Source of the DNA: PUND01 sp046538345
GTDB lineage: Bacteria > Planctomycetota > Phycisphaerae > SM23-33
Length of the DNA stretch: 14,274 nucleotides
Direction: 5' to 3'
NCBI GenBank assembly: GCA_046538345.1
Contig: JBKHJB010000038.1
Location: 1 to 14,274 of the forward strand
Below are positions 7,857 through 14,274 of this stretch, in pieces. The notes under the pieces were generated by a model. That model was not told the DNA's origin. It saw only the letters and a program-made list of their open reading frames with translations, and made no database searches. Position 1 is the first letter of the stretch. Each line of letters begins with the position of its first letter. The translations under genes were made by a program, and so were the position numbers.

Positions 7857-8417
7857 TTGAGAAGGAACATCACACTGTTGTTGCTGGTCACAGCCGTCAT
7901 GGTCGCCGCCGGGTGCAGCCGGGGCATCAAGGAAGGCGTAGGAGCGGTCCGCGGAGCGCGCGGTGTCTATGCTCCACTCGACCCGCTGGCGCCGACGGAT
8001 GAGGATCGTCCGCTGGGCGAGTACCAGAGGTTCGAACTGGGCGAATTCCGTGACGACTTCGGTGGAAAGACGCCGAGTGAGCTGTTCCGACTGCTGCCGG
8101 GAGAGTTCGACAAGCAGCTTGCTGAGCAAAAACTCCCCAACGAGTCCGGCGGAAAGACTCTCATCGTCCGAGGCCGTGTTTTTCACTACGAGGACTCCAG
8201 CTTGCTCGCAAACGCCATCAGTCCGCTGGAACAGGTAATCGCCCGGGTTGAGCTGGTGGACGCCGACAGCGGTCGTGTGCTGGGCACAGCCAACTGCGTG
8301 GGTCGCACAAAGGAAAGCGTGAACTCCGGCGTGCAGAAAAAGGCCCAGGGACTCGCCAAGGCGATCACCGAGTGGATCGCCGACCGCTATCCGGAACCCG
8401 TTGAGGAAAACGATTAG
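7857..8417 (+). CDS. Small lipoprotein, DUF4410-like
   Basis: This 186-residue protein begins with a lipoprotein signal peptide: RR at positions 2-3, a hydrophobic core at 5-17, then AAGC with the lipidated Cys20. The mature part contains the layout of envelope lipoproteins of the DUF4410 type: an opening YQRFELGEF strand, an LFRLLPGEFDKQL helix, IVRGRVFHYED, and a VELVDADSGRVLGTA strand pair followed by a C-terminal helix. That family is of unknown function and only loosely matched here. The TTG start is well supported by AAAGGAG (7843-7849) 7 bases upstream, and no better start is in frame. Being 53 bases after the membrane protein suggests a shared transcript and possibly a shared envelope role. 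Its stop lies 24 bases from the convergent uvrC stop. Confidence 0.78.
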   Translation: MRRNITLLLLVTAVMVAAGCSRGIKEGVGAVRGARGVYAPLDPLAPTDEDRPLGEYQRFELGEFRDDFGGKTPSELFRLLPGEFDKQLAEQKLPNESGGKTLIVRGRVFHYEDSSLLANAISPLEQVIARVELVDADSGRVLGTANCVGRTKESVNSGVQKKAQGLAKAITEWIADRYPEPVEEND

Positions 8418-8441
8418 CGGCCGTGTCGGAACGGGGCGCCG

Positions 8442-9857
8442 CTACTGTTGATTGCGGCGTTTGCGCCGGTCTCGCGAGGACTGTGATTTCTTACGGCTGC
8501 GCTTGCGCACGGGCTTGTCGCTTTCCAGCGTGGCTCGACGGCGGAGAATATGGTGGTAGTGCTGAGCGAAGCGGTGCGCCTCGTCGCGGGCGCTCTGGAG
8601 CAGACGCAACGCCGGATCGTGTCGCGAGAGGCGCAGCGGCTGGTCCCGGCCGTGAACGTAAACGACCTCCTCCTGCTTGGCCAAAGACGTCAGAACCGGC
8701 GGAGCGAACTCCAGCGGCTCGAACGCCGACCAGGCGGCGGATAGCTGTCCCGGGCCGCCGTCGATGAGGACGATGTCCGGGAACACCTCTTCGCCCTCGG
8801 CCGCATTGCGATAACGACGCGAGACGACTTCGTGGATGGAGGCGTAGTCGTCGTTGCCTGTGTGGGACTTTATCTTGTAGCGGCGGTAGGCGCTTTTCAG
8901 CGGCTTACCGTCGATGAAGCACACTAACGAGCCGCAACTTTCGCCGCCGGCGAGATGCGCGACGTCGATGGCCTCGATTATCCTCGGCTGGTGATTGAGG
9001 CCGAGCACCTCCGCCAGCCGCTGCAATCCCTCGGCCGGGTCCACAAAAAACGCCTCCGGCTGGACGTGCTCATCGACCAGGCCTCGATCATGCAGCGCCT
9101 CCAGCGCGCGCAGTTCGTCGCGAAGCTCGGCCGCCCGTTCATACTGAAGCCCCTCGGCGGCGGCCCGCATCTGCTGGGTCAGTTCGCGGCGAAGCTGCGT
9201 GCCCTTGCTCTCGAGAAACTGGCGGAAGCGGCGTATCTGCCTTGCGTAGTCCTGCTTGCCCACGCGCGCGGCGCACGGCGCGGTGCACTGCTTTATGCTG
9301 TGCAATATGCACGGACGGAAATGCCGCCGCTGCTCGTCGTCCTCGGAGATGTCCAGGTTGCACGTGCGGAACTTGAAGACCCGCTGAAGCAACGGAAGCG
9401 CCGCCCGCAAATCCGCCACCGACACGAAAGGCCCGTACAGCCGGGCGTTCTTCGACTGCGGCTGGCGGGTAATGCTAACCCGCGGGAAGTCCTCCCGCGT
9501 GGTCACCTGCAGGTACGGGTATGTCTTCTCGTCGCGGAGCTGGGCATTATACGGCGGCTGGATATCCTTTATCAGCCGGCTCTCCCTGAGAAGCGCATCG
9601 ACCTCCGACTCGCACTCGATGTAATCGACGTCCACCGCCTCGCGGATCATCCGCTCTATCCACGGGCCACGACTGGCGAGAAGGTTCGCCCCGGGCTGAA
9701 CGTAGCTGCTGACGCGAGAGCGGAGATTGGCGGCCTTGCCGACATACAGCACCCGACCCTCGGCATCCTTGAAAAGGTACACGCCGGGCGCCGCCGGCAG
9801 CTCCGCCGCCTGCTCACGAAGTGGAGGGGGAGTGTCTCTCGGGTCCGAATCGGCCAT
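8442..9857 (-). CDS. uvrC: UvrABC system protein C, lacking the HhH domain
   Basis: UvrC makes the 3' and 5' incisions around a DNA lesion after UvrA/UvrB recognition. In this 471-residue form the GIY-YIG nuclease is intact: GVY at 25-27, YVG at 38-40, R46, and the ESEVDALLRE helix with its glutamate. Four cysteines between about 166 and 195 match the known iron-sulphur cluster positions. A UVR (UvrB-binding) segment, YERAAELRDEL, follows. The RNase H-like nuclease keeps D298 (AIDVAH), D366 (LIDGGPG) and H428 (RDEAHRF). The usual C-terminal tandem helix-hairpin-helix DNA-binding domain is missing; after about residue 444 the chain ends in a basic tail rich in K/R (KRSRKK, RRKRR). The ATG at 9857 is preferred over an upstream GTG because a -10 box lies just before it. 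Confidence 0.92.
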   Translation of the reverse strand: MADSDPRDTPPPLREQAAELPAAPGVYLFKDAEGRVLYVGKAANLRSRVSSYVQPGANLLASRGPWIERMIREAVDVDYIECESEVDALLRESRLIKDIQPPYNAQLRDEKTYPYLQVTTREDFPRVSITRQPQSKNARLYGPFVSVADLRAALPLLQRVFKFRTCNLDISEDDEQRRHFRPCILHSIKQCTAPCAARVGKQDYARQIRRFRQFLESKGTQLRRELTQQMRAAAEGLQYERAAELRDELRALEALHDRGLVDEHVQPEAFFVDPAEGLQRLAEVLGLNHQPRIIEAIDVAHLAGGESCGSLVCFIDGKPLKSAYRRYKIKSHTGNDDYASIHEVVSRRYRNAAEGEEVFPDIVLIDGGPGQLSAAWSAFEPLEFAPPVLTSLAKQEEVVYVHGRDQPLRLSRHDPALRLLQSARDEAHRFAQHYHHILRRRATLESDKPVRKRSRKKSQSSRDRRKRRNQQ

Positions 9858-9865
9858 ACAAAACC

Positions 9866-9871
9866 ATTGTA
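9866..9871 (-). promoter_or_regulatory. uvrC -10 box (apparently leaderless start)
   Basis: TACAAT on the minus strand ends 8 bases before the uvrC ATG, so transcription would begin within about one or two bases of the start codon. No Shine-Dalgarno sequence is present, and the -35 is weak (GGTTTA-like). Confidence 0.5.
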
Positions 9872-9987
9872 CTGCGCAAGGCGACCGATAAACCACAGAA
9901 GCCGCCGAGCTATTGGAAGCGTGTGTCGAAGCTGGAATACCTGGCTTTGGAGCGGTCTTGCGGACAGCCGGCGGCGGTCGATGCCGT

Positions 9988-10008
9988 AAAAACGCGCCGC
10001 GCCCGGCG
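9988..10008 (-). terminator. Probable intrinsic terminator after the AI-2E transporter gene
   Basis: Directly after the transporter's stop codon, the minus strand can pair CGCCG with CGGCG across a GGCG loop, followed by CG and five T residues (9992-9988). The stem is short at 5 bp, but the position immediately after the stop and the T run support a terminator. The remainder of the 152-base gap up to uvrC shows nothing else. Confidence 0.5.
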
Positions 10009-10009
10009 G

Positions 10010-11032
10010 TTAGTCGGGGGCGTTACCGGCGAGCAGCTCGGCCGCGGGACGGGTAACGTCCGACTTCAACATTATGCGCCTCGCCAGAACGGTCATCGGA
10101 ACGGCCAGGAACATCCCGACCACGCCCCACAACATGCCCCAGAAGATCAACGCCATGATCACGGCGATGGGATGCAGCCCCAGGCGTTTGCCCATCAGCC
10201 GCGGCTCGATTACGTTGCCAATGGTAAATTCCACCGCGCCGGGCAGCAGGATCGCAAGCACCGCCCGCGTCGTCGATATGTCGGGACTCAGCAGCACCAC
10301 CGGCAGCGGCAGCAGCACGGCGACTATGGAGCCGATGCTTGGAATGAAGTTCAGCAGAAACGCCAACATGCCGAACGCGCCCGCCAGCGGAATACCCAGC
10401 ACCCACAGAATCAGACCCACCAGCACCCCTGTGGCGGCGGACAGCAGGAGTTTCGCCAGTGCGTAGCGCTTCACGTCGGCTTCGACACCCGCCCAGTCGC
10501 TTCCGGGTTTTGCCTGCCGGCCGCTGCCGCCGAAGACCAGAAAGCCGAAGAAGATCAGCACCAGCACGCCCTTGGAGAGCACGTCGGTAACGGCGGCGGA
10601 CGTCCGGCTCAGCAGACCGCGAGCGGCGTTTCTGCCGTATGCGCTAAGCTCCGCAATTGCGTCCTCGCGCGTCAGTCCCAGTTTCCCCAGCTGGATCGCC
10701 GCAAGCGTTTCGTTGAGAAGCGATTCGGCGCGGGCGGCATAGACTTCGGAATTCTCGGCCATCTGCGCAACCGACAGCCACGCCACCAGCCCCGTCACCA
10801 GCAACACCGCCGCCGCCAACAGCATGACGATAACAACGGCCGGGGTATGACCTATGTGCAGCTTCCGCATCAGCAACTCGACCATTGGAGCCGCCGCAAT
10901 CGCCAGCAGTAGCGACAACACAAAGGGGATGAGCACGGGCTTGAGCCACCACAGCGAGAACCCCACAGCCACCGCCGCCAACAGCACCAGACAGATGTTC
11001 CGAATGCGCGAGCCGCTATCCGTATCGCTCAT
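10010..11032 (-). CDS. AI-2E family transporter
   Basis: This 340-residue polytopic inner-membrane protein belongs to the AI-2E (PerM/YdiK/TqsA-like) family, whose members export autoinducer-2 or act as sodium/proton antiporters; the substrate here is unknown. Early paired helices (about 14-55), a soluble loop region, then PSIGSIVAVLLPLPVVLL and the C-terminal family motif GNVIEPRLMGKRLG followed by a long helical run with FLAVPMTVLAR are visible. Length fits the family. The start is uncertain: ATG at 11032 (MSDTDS) gives a short polar N-terminus before the first helix. An ATG at 11104 would add 24 Arg/Gly-rich residues and begin next to an odd repeat. Neither has a strong Shine-Dalgarno sequence. 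Confidence 0.85.
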   Translation of the reverse strand: MSDTDSGSRIRNICLVLLAAVAVGFSLWWLKPVLIPFVLSLLLAIAAAPMVELLMRKLHIGHTPAVVIVMLLAAAVLLVTGLVAWLSVAQMAENSEVYAARAESLLNETLAAIQLGKLGLTREDAIAELSAYGRNAARGLLSRTSAAVTDVLSKGVLVLIFFGFLVFGGSGRQAKPGSDWAGVEADVKRYALAKLLLSAATGVLVGLILWVLGIPLAGAFGMLAFLLNFIPSIGSIVAVLLPLPVVLLSPDISTTRAVLAILLPGAVEFTIGNVIEPRLMGKRLGLHPIAVIMALIFWGMLWGVVGMFLAVPMTVLARRIMLKSDVTRPAAELLAGNAPD

Positions 11033-11099
11033 ATGTCCGACCCGCCTTTCCCGCCGCGCCAGTGCCCCGGTTCGGCCACACCGCCCACGGGCTTGCGCC

Positions 11100-11130
11100 T
11101 TCATCCGGGTTTATCCGCATTCATCCCTGC
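11100..11130. repeat. Degenerate short direct repeat (ATCC-containing units)
   Basis: TCATCC, TTATCC and TCATCC recur about every 9-11 bases between 11100 and 11130 in the gap between the oxidoreductase stop and the transporter start. They resemble short interspersed intergenic motifs seen in some bacterial genomes, but only one copy is in this window. Confidence 0.35.
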
Positions 11131-12318
11131 CTATTTAAGCAGCTTTTTCAGCTCGCGGTCGGCGGCCTTTCGCAGTCCGCCGCCCCGGCCCGTGGAGCGA
11201 TCGCGCTCGATCTTGCGTATCAACCGGTCGATTGCCCCGGCGTCCAGCGGCAGGTCCACGAACTTCCCGCCGAAGCCGCTGACATACGCGGCGTTGGAAA
11301 GCTCCAGCTCGCCCAGTGCGTCCTCGCCGCTGGCGTACAATCCCTTGCCGCTCTGCACCTGCTTGACGAAGCCGCGGACTATCTCCAGGTGTCCAACCTT
11401 ACCCTTTCGCGCGGGGTAGTTCACGTCCGACCAACTCGCCTTCTGCTTGCCGCCGGAGGCGTCGGCCACGGCGTTGGCGCTGGTGCCGGCGTGGATGTGG
11501 TCGTGCACGCTGATTCTCAGCTTGCCCAGTCGGAGCTTATCGTTCTCAATTATCAGCGTGCCCTTCTCGCCGCAGAACATTATCTGCTCGCCGCCCGGCT
11601 CGTGGGCGGTCGATGCGTAGATGTACCCGTTTTTGCCGTCGCCGTAATCCAGCAGTATGTTGGCGGTGTCCTCGACCTCGATGTCGTGGTCTCGCGTCGC
11701 GAGCATCGCGCCCATGCGCTTCGGCATTCCGCCGATCCACTGGAACAGGTCGAGGTGGTGCGGCATCTGGTTTATCAGCACGCCGCCGCCCTCGCCGTCC
11801 CAGGTTCCGCGCCACTCGCCGTTGTTGTAGTAGGCCTGCGTACGGAACCAGTTGGGGCAGGTCATACGCGTGTGGAAGACCTCCCCTATCCGTCCGGACT
11901 GCACGAGCTGCCGGGCCTTTATCATGATCCCGCGGGTGCGGTGCTGGAAGACGGCCCCCAGCACGCGCCGTCGCTTCTTGCACTCCTTGACCATCTGCCG
12001 GGCGACGCCGATGCGGCTCTCCAGCGGCTTCTCGCAGAGAATATGCAGCCCGGCGCGGGCCGCGCTGATGACCTGCGGGCCGTGAACGTAGTGCGGCGTG
12101 GCGATGATGACCGCGTCGCACAGGCCCGACTCGTAGAGCTTCTCGGCGTCGGTGAAATGCGGAACGTGATATTTGTCGCCGGCGGCCTCGGCCTTTTCGC
12201 CAACGATGTCGCAGACGGCGGACAGCTCGAAGTCGCGGGCGCTGGCGCCGGTGATGTTACCGGCGTGTCCGTTGCCCATGCCTCCCATACCGACGATACC
12301 TATGCGAAGCTTGCTCAT
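11131..12318 (-). CDS. Gfo/Idh/MocA family oxidoreductase
   Basis: This 395-residue protein is a NAD(P)-dependent oxidoreductase of the Gfo/Idh/MocA type, enzymes that act mainly on sugars, inositols and related polyols. The N-terminal Rossmann fold is clear from GMGGMG at residues 10-15, and the family signature CEKPL is at 95-99. The C-terminal domain includes the catalytic-histidine region INQMPHHLDLF, with His187/His188 and Asp190. Length is in the usual range. The ATG at 12318 is supported by AGGAG (12326-12330) 7 bases upstream; the longer open frame back to 12660 would run through the trpF promoter. There is no signal peptide. Its neighbours do not reveal the substrate. A divergent promoter shared with trpF lies upstream. 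Confidence 0.9.
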   Translation of the reverse strand: MSKLRIGIVGMGGMGNGHAGNITGASARDFELSAVCDIVGEKAEAAGDKYHVPHFTDAEKLYESGLCDAVIIATPHYVHGPQVISAARAGLHILCEKPLESRIGVARQMVKECKKRRRVLGAVFQHRTRGIMIKARQLVQSGRIGEVFHTRMTCPNWFRTQAYYNNGEWRGTWDGEGGGVLINQMPHHLDLFQWIGGMPKRMGAMLATRDHDIEVEDTANILLDYGDGKNGYIYASTAHEPGGEQIMFCGEKGTLIIENDKLRLGKLRISVHDHIHAGTSANAVADASGGKQKASWSDVNYPARKGKVGHLEIVRGFVKQVQSGKGLYASGEDALGELELSNAAYVSGFGGKFVDLPLDAGAIDRLIRKIERDRSTGRGGGLRKAADRELKKLLK

Positions 12319-12362
12319 GGATGCTCTCCTGTCAATGTGTGAACACTTCGGCGTAGTTCGCG

Positions 12363-12414
12363 AGTCTAGAGGCGCGCCGCGTACATTGCAAGCGGCCCGG
12401 CCGGTGGCTATAGT
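12363..12414. promoter_or_regulatory. Divergent promoters sharing one palindromic -35 hexamer
   Basis: TTGCAA at 12386-12391 is its own reverse complement. Reading right, 17 bases separate it from TATAGT (12409-12414), which is 7 bases before the trpF ATG. Reading left, 17 bases also separate it from TAGACT (12368-12363), which would start the oxidoreductase transcript near 12356. Only one RNA polymerase could occupy the hexamer at a time. Confidence 0.55.
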
Positions 12415-12421
12415 TTCTTTA

Positions 12422-13105
12422 ATGCAGCGAGTGCGTGTGAAAATCGAGGGTCTGCGCGACCCGGTGGAAGCGCTGAAAATCGCCCAGATGGGCGCCGACG
12501 CCATCGGTGTGGTCTTCGCGGAAAGCCCGCGATGGGTCTCGCCGGAGCAGGCGCGAGCAATCGTGGACGCTCTGCCGCTGTGGGTCTCGGCAGTGGGGGT
12601 TTTCGTCAATGCCGAAGTCGAGACCATCAACCGGATAATTGCGCGGACCGGTATCCACAACGTGCAGCTTCACGGCGACGAACCGCCGGAAATGGTCGCG
12701 CAGATAGACGCTCCGGTAATAAAGGCGTTTCGCGTGCGCGACGAGAGCTGGCTGGATGAGGTGCGTCGCTGGCTGGACGGCGTAGGCGCCGGCGGGCGAC
12801 TGGCGGCGATCCTGCTGGATGCCTACAGCCCCCGCGCCCGCGGCGGCACCGGGGAGGCGTTCAACTGGGAAATGGTCGCCGACGCCCGCGCCGCCGGAGC
12901 CATGGCCGGTCTCGACCCCGTCATCCTCGCCGGCGGACTGAACCCCAAAAACGTCGGTGGCGCCGTCGACCTGGTCCAGCCCTGGGCGGTGGACGTCGCC
13001 AGCGGCGTGGAGAAAGCACCGGCCGTCAAGGACCTCAAGAAGGTCGAAAAGTTCATCCGCGGAACACGCGAAGGCGCGGAGCTTAAGACCGAGTTCTGGC
13101 GGTAA
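12422..13105 (+). CDS. trpF: Phosphoribosylanthranilate isomerase TrpF
   Basis: TrpF converts phosphoribosylanthranilate to CdRP by an Amadori rearrangement in tryptophan synthesis, on a TIM barrel. The 227-residue protein shows the barrel motifs in order: RVKIEGL, GADAIGVVFAESPRW, VGVFVN, VQLHGDEPPEM, ILLDAYSP with the general acid Asp133, GGTGEAFNW, LAGGLNPKNV and VDVASGVE for phosphate binding. The usual catalytic cysteine of the KICGL motif is replaced by Glu9. The ATG at 12422 is preferred over upstream in-frame starts because the promoter -10 TATAGT ends 7 bases before it and no ribosome binding site exists, so the mRNA is probably leaderless. No other trp gene is in the window. Confidence 0.9.
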   Translation: MQRVRVKIEGLRDPVEALKIAQMGADAIGVVFAESPRWVSPEQARAIVDALPLWVSAVGVFVNAEVETINRIIARTGIHNVQLHGDEPPEMVAQIDAPVIKAFRVRDESWLDEVRRWLDGVGAGGRLAAILLDAYSPRARGGTGEAFNWEMVADARAAGAMAGLDPVILAGGLNPKNVGGAVDLVQPWAVDVASGVEKAPAVKDLKKVEKFIRGTREGAELKTEFWR

Positions 13106-13114
13106 GCGACCTCG

Positions 13115-14215
13115 TTACCCGCCGGTCTCGGCGGCGAGGCGCCTGGTCTCGGCTTCGACGGCGTCGGCGATCTCGCCGGCATCGACCGTCCGCAGGCGCT
13201 TGCCCCGGCTGTAGAGCACGGCTTTGCCGCGACCTGCACAGATTGCCACGTCGGCGTGGTCGGCCTCTCCCGGACCGTTGACCACACAGCCCATGACCGC
13301 CACCGTCAGTGGAGCGTCGATGTCCGCCAGTCGGCTCCGCACCTCGGCCAGTATCGGCAGTATGTCCGTCTGAAGCCGCCCGCAGGTCGGACAGGCGATC
13401 AGCTCCACGCCCCGCCGCTGCCGCAGCCGCAGCGACCACAGCAGTTCCAGAGCCACCGCCACCTCCTGCACCGGATCGCCGGCAATGGAAACCCGGATGG
13501 TCTCGCCGATGCCCTCCATCAGCAGCGCCCCCAGCATGGCCGAGGACCGCACCACAGCCGTCTCCGGCGGACCGGCGTGCGTAACGCCGAGGTGCAGCGG
13601 GTAATCCCACCGCTCGGCCAGGCGGCGATTGGCCAGCACGCACAGATACGGGTCGTGACTCTTTGCCGAAAGCACCAGTCGTGTGAAACGCTCTTCCTCG
13701 AAGACGGTCAGGTAGTCGGCGAGCTTCTCGACCATCAGCTCATCCATCGGCCGGTTCAGTTCTTCCGCCCGGCGGGAATCGTCACGGCGGGAGACCACCG
13801 AGCCGGCGTTGACGCCCACACGAATGGCGACGTTCGCGTCGGCCGCGGCGCGGATAACGCCGCGGACCTGCTCGCGATCGTCGATATTGCCGGGGTTGAG
13901 GCGGATCTTCGCGACACCGGCGTCGATTGCCTCAAGCGCCCGGTCGAAGTGGAAGTGCACGTCGGCGATAATCGGAACCGGCGAGCGGCGGACTATTTCC
14001 GTCAGAGCGGCTGAGTCCTCGCGCGTCGGGACGGCGATTCTGACCAGCTCCGCACCTGCGTCGGCGAGCTTGCGGACCTGCCCGGCGGTGGCGTCGGCGT
14101 CAGCGGTCGGCGTGTTCGTCATGCTCTGGACGCTCACCGGCGCGCCGCCGCCTATGACGACGTCGCCCACGCTGACGGACTGGCTGTCGCGGCGGGATAT
14201 CTTCGGGGGTTCCAT
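13115..14215 (-). CDS. ispG: 4-hydroxy-3-methylbut-2-en-1-yl diphosphate synthase
   Basis: IspG (GcpE) reduces MEcPP to HMBPP in the MEP isoprenoid pathway with a [4Fe-4S] cluster. The 366-residue protein has the short bacterial architecture: an N-terminal TIM barrel beginning SVSVGDVVIGGGAPVSVQSM, with PIIADVHF and RLNPGNI motifs, and a C-terminal cluster domain. The cluster ligands are C275 and C278 (ACPTCGR), C310 and E317 (GCVVNGPGE), with the same spacing as in E. coli IspG. The ATG at 14215 is chosen because a -10 TAGAAT ends 7 bases upstream, making a leaderless start. An ATG three codons earlier would sit inside that -10. It converges on trpF, with stops 9 bases apart. Confidence 0.93.
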   Translation of the reverse strand: MEPPKISRRDSQSVSVGDVVIGGGAPVSVQSMTNTPTADADATAGQVRKLADAGAELVRIAVPTREDSAALTEIVRRSPVPIIADVHFHFDRALEAIDAGVAKIRLNPGNIDDREQVRGVIRAAADANVAIRVGVNAGSVVSRRDDSRRAEELNRPMDELMVEKLADYLTVFEEERFTRLVLSAKSHDPYLCVLANRRLAERWDYPLHLGVTHAGPPETAVVRSSAMLGALLMEGIGETIRVSIAGDPVQEVAVALELLWSLRLRQRRGVELIACPTCGRLQTDILPILAEVRSRLADIDAPLTVAVMGCVVNGPGEADHADVAICAGRGKAVLYSRGKRLRTVDAGEIADAVEAETRRLAAETGG

Positions 14216-14222
14216 GCCGCAC

Positions 14223-14250
14223 ATTCTACCGTCCGCCGGCGGCCGGGCAA
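14223..14250 (-). promoter_or_regulatory. ispG promoter (apparently leaderless start)
   Basis: On the minus strand TTGCCC (14250-14245) and TAGAAT (14228-14223) are 16 bases apart. The ATG at 14215 follows the -10 by 7 bases, matching the trpF and uvrC arrangement. No Shine-Dalgarno sequence is present. Confidence 0.55.
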
Positions 14251-14274
14251 ACGCCGTCGTCCCGCCGACGACCC

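Noticed and set aside
8418..8441. Possible bidirectional terminator between the lipoprotein and uvrC stops
   Set aside because: The GCGGC/GCCGC arms are present but no T tract follows in either direction.
8955..9989. Plus-strand open frame opposite uvrC
   Set aside because: It overlaps the uvrC coding sequence in antisense and shows no recognisable domain.
12173..12421. Upstream extension of trpF to 12173
   Set aside because: It overlaps the start of the oxidoreductase gene; the TrpF family begins at the MQRVRVKI segment and a -10 box sits just before the ATG at 12422.
12319..12660. N-terminal extension of the oxidoreductase gene back to 12660
   Set aside because: The extension lies over the trpF coding start and the divergent promoter, lacks family similarity, and the ATG at 12318 has an ideal AGGAG.
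1..14274. CRISPR arrays, insertion sequences, tRNA or rRNA genes
   Set aside because: No regularly spaced direct repeats, transposase genes, terminal inverted repeats or structured RNA gene signatures were seen.

Overview
The window is a GC-rich bacterial chromosome segment packed with housekeeping and accessory genes and no sign of mobile DNA. Gene style suggests Planctomycetota, possibly a Phycisphaerae-like lineage. The clues are an orphan fucose-isomerase-fold protein, a Gfo/Idh/MocA oxidoreductase, a GT-C-like membrane protein paired with a small lipoprotein, and a mix of Shine-Dalgarno-led and apparently leaderless genes. This taxonomic placement is inference only; no rRNA or tRNA gene is present.

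Layout from left to right: a 277-base non-coding edge with a strong plus-strand terminator; mutS2 (-); a fucose/arabinose isomerase-family protein (-); tilS (-); then, divergently, a polytopic membrane protein and a lipoprotein (+, likely one operon); uvrC (-), convergent with the lipoprotein gene; an AI-2E family transporter (-); a Gfo/Idh/MocA oxidoreductase (-); trpF (+), divergent from the oxidoreductase gene; and ispG (-), convergent with trpF. Ten complete genes are supported, and no gap between genes exceeds 180 bases.

The genes do not form one pathway. mutS2 (recombination or ribosome rescue) and uvrC (nucleotide excision repair) act on nucleic acids. tilS modifies tRNA-Ile2, trpF serves tryptophan synthesis and ispG serves isoprenoid synthesis. 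The isomerase-like and oxidoreductase genes fit sugar metabolism. The membrane protein and lipoprotein are of unknown function.

The most notable points are: (1) a MutS2 that lacks the C-terminal Smr nuclease domain and instead carries three gapless 47-residue copies of an SH3/KOW-like module; (2) a UvrC that lacks its C-terminal helix-hairpin-helix domain and ends in a basic tail; (3) a TrpF in which the near-universal catalytic cysteine is glutamate; (4) two divergent promoter regions with shared elements, one with a palindromic -35 hexamer used in both directions at 17-base spacing, the other with overlapping -10 boxes; and (5) three genes (uvrC, trpF, ispG) whose start codons lie 7-8 bases after a -10 box without a Shine-Dalgarno sequence. 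I did not find a convincing new multi-gene system.
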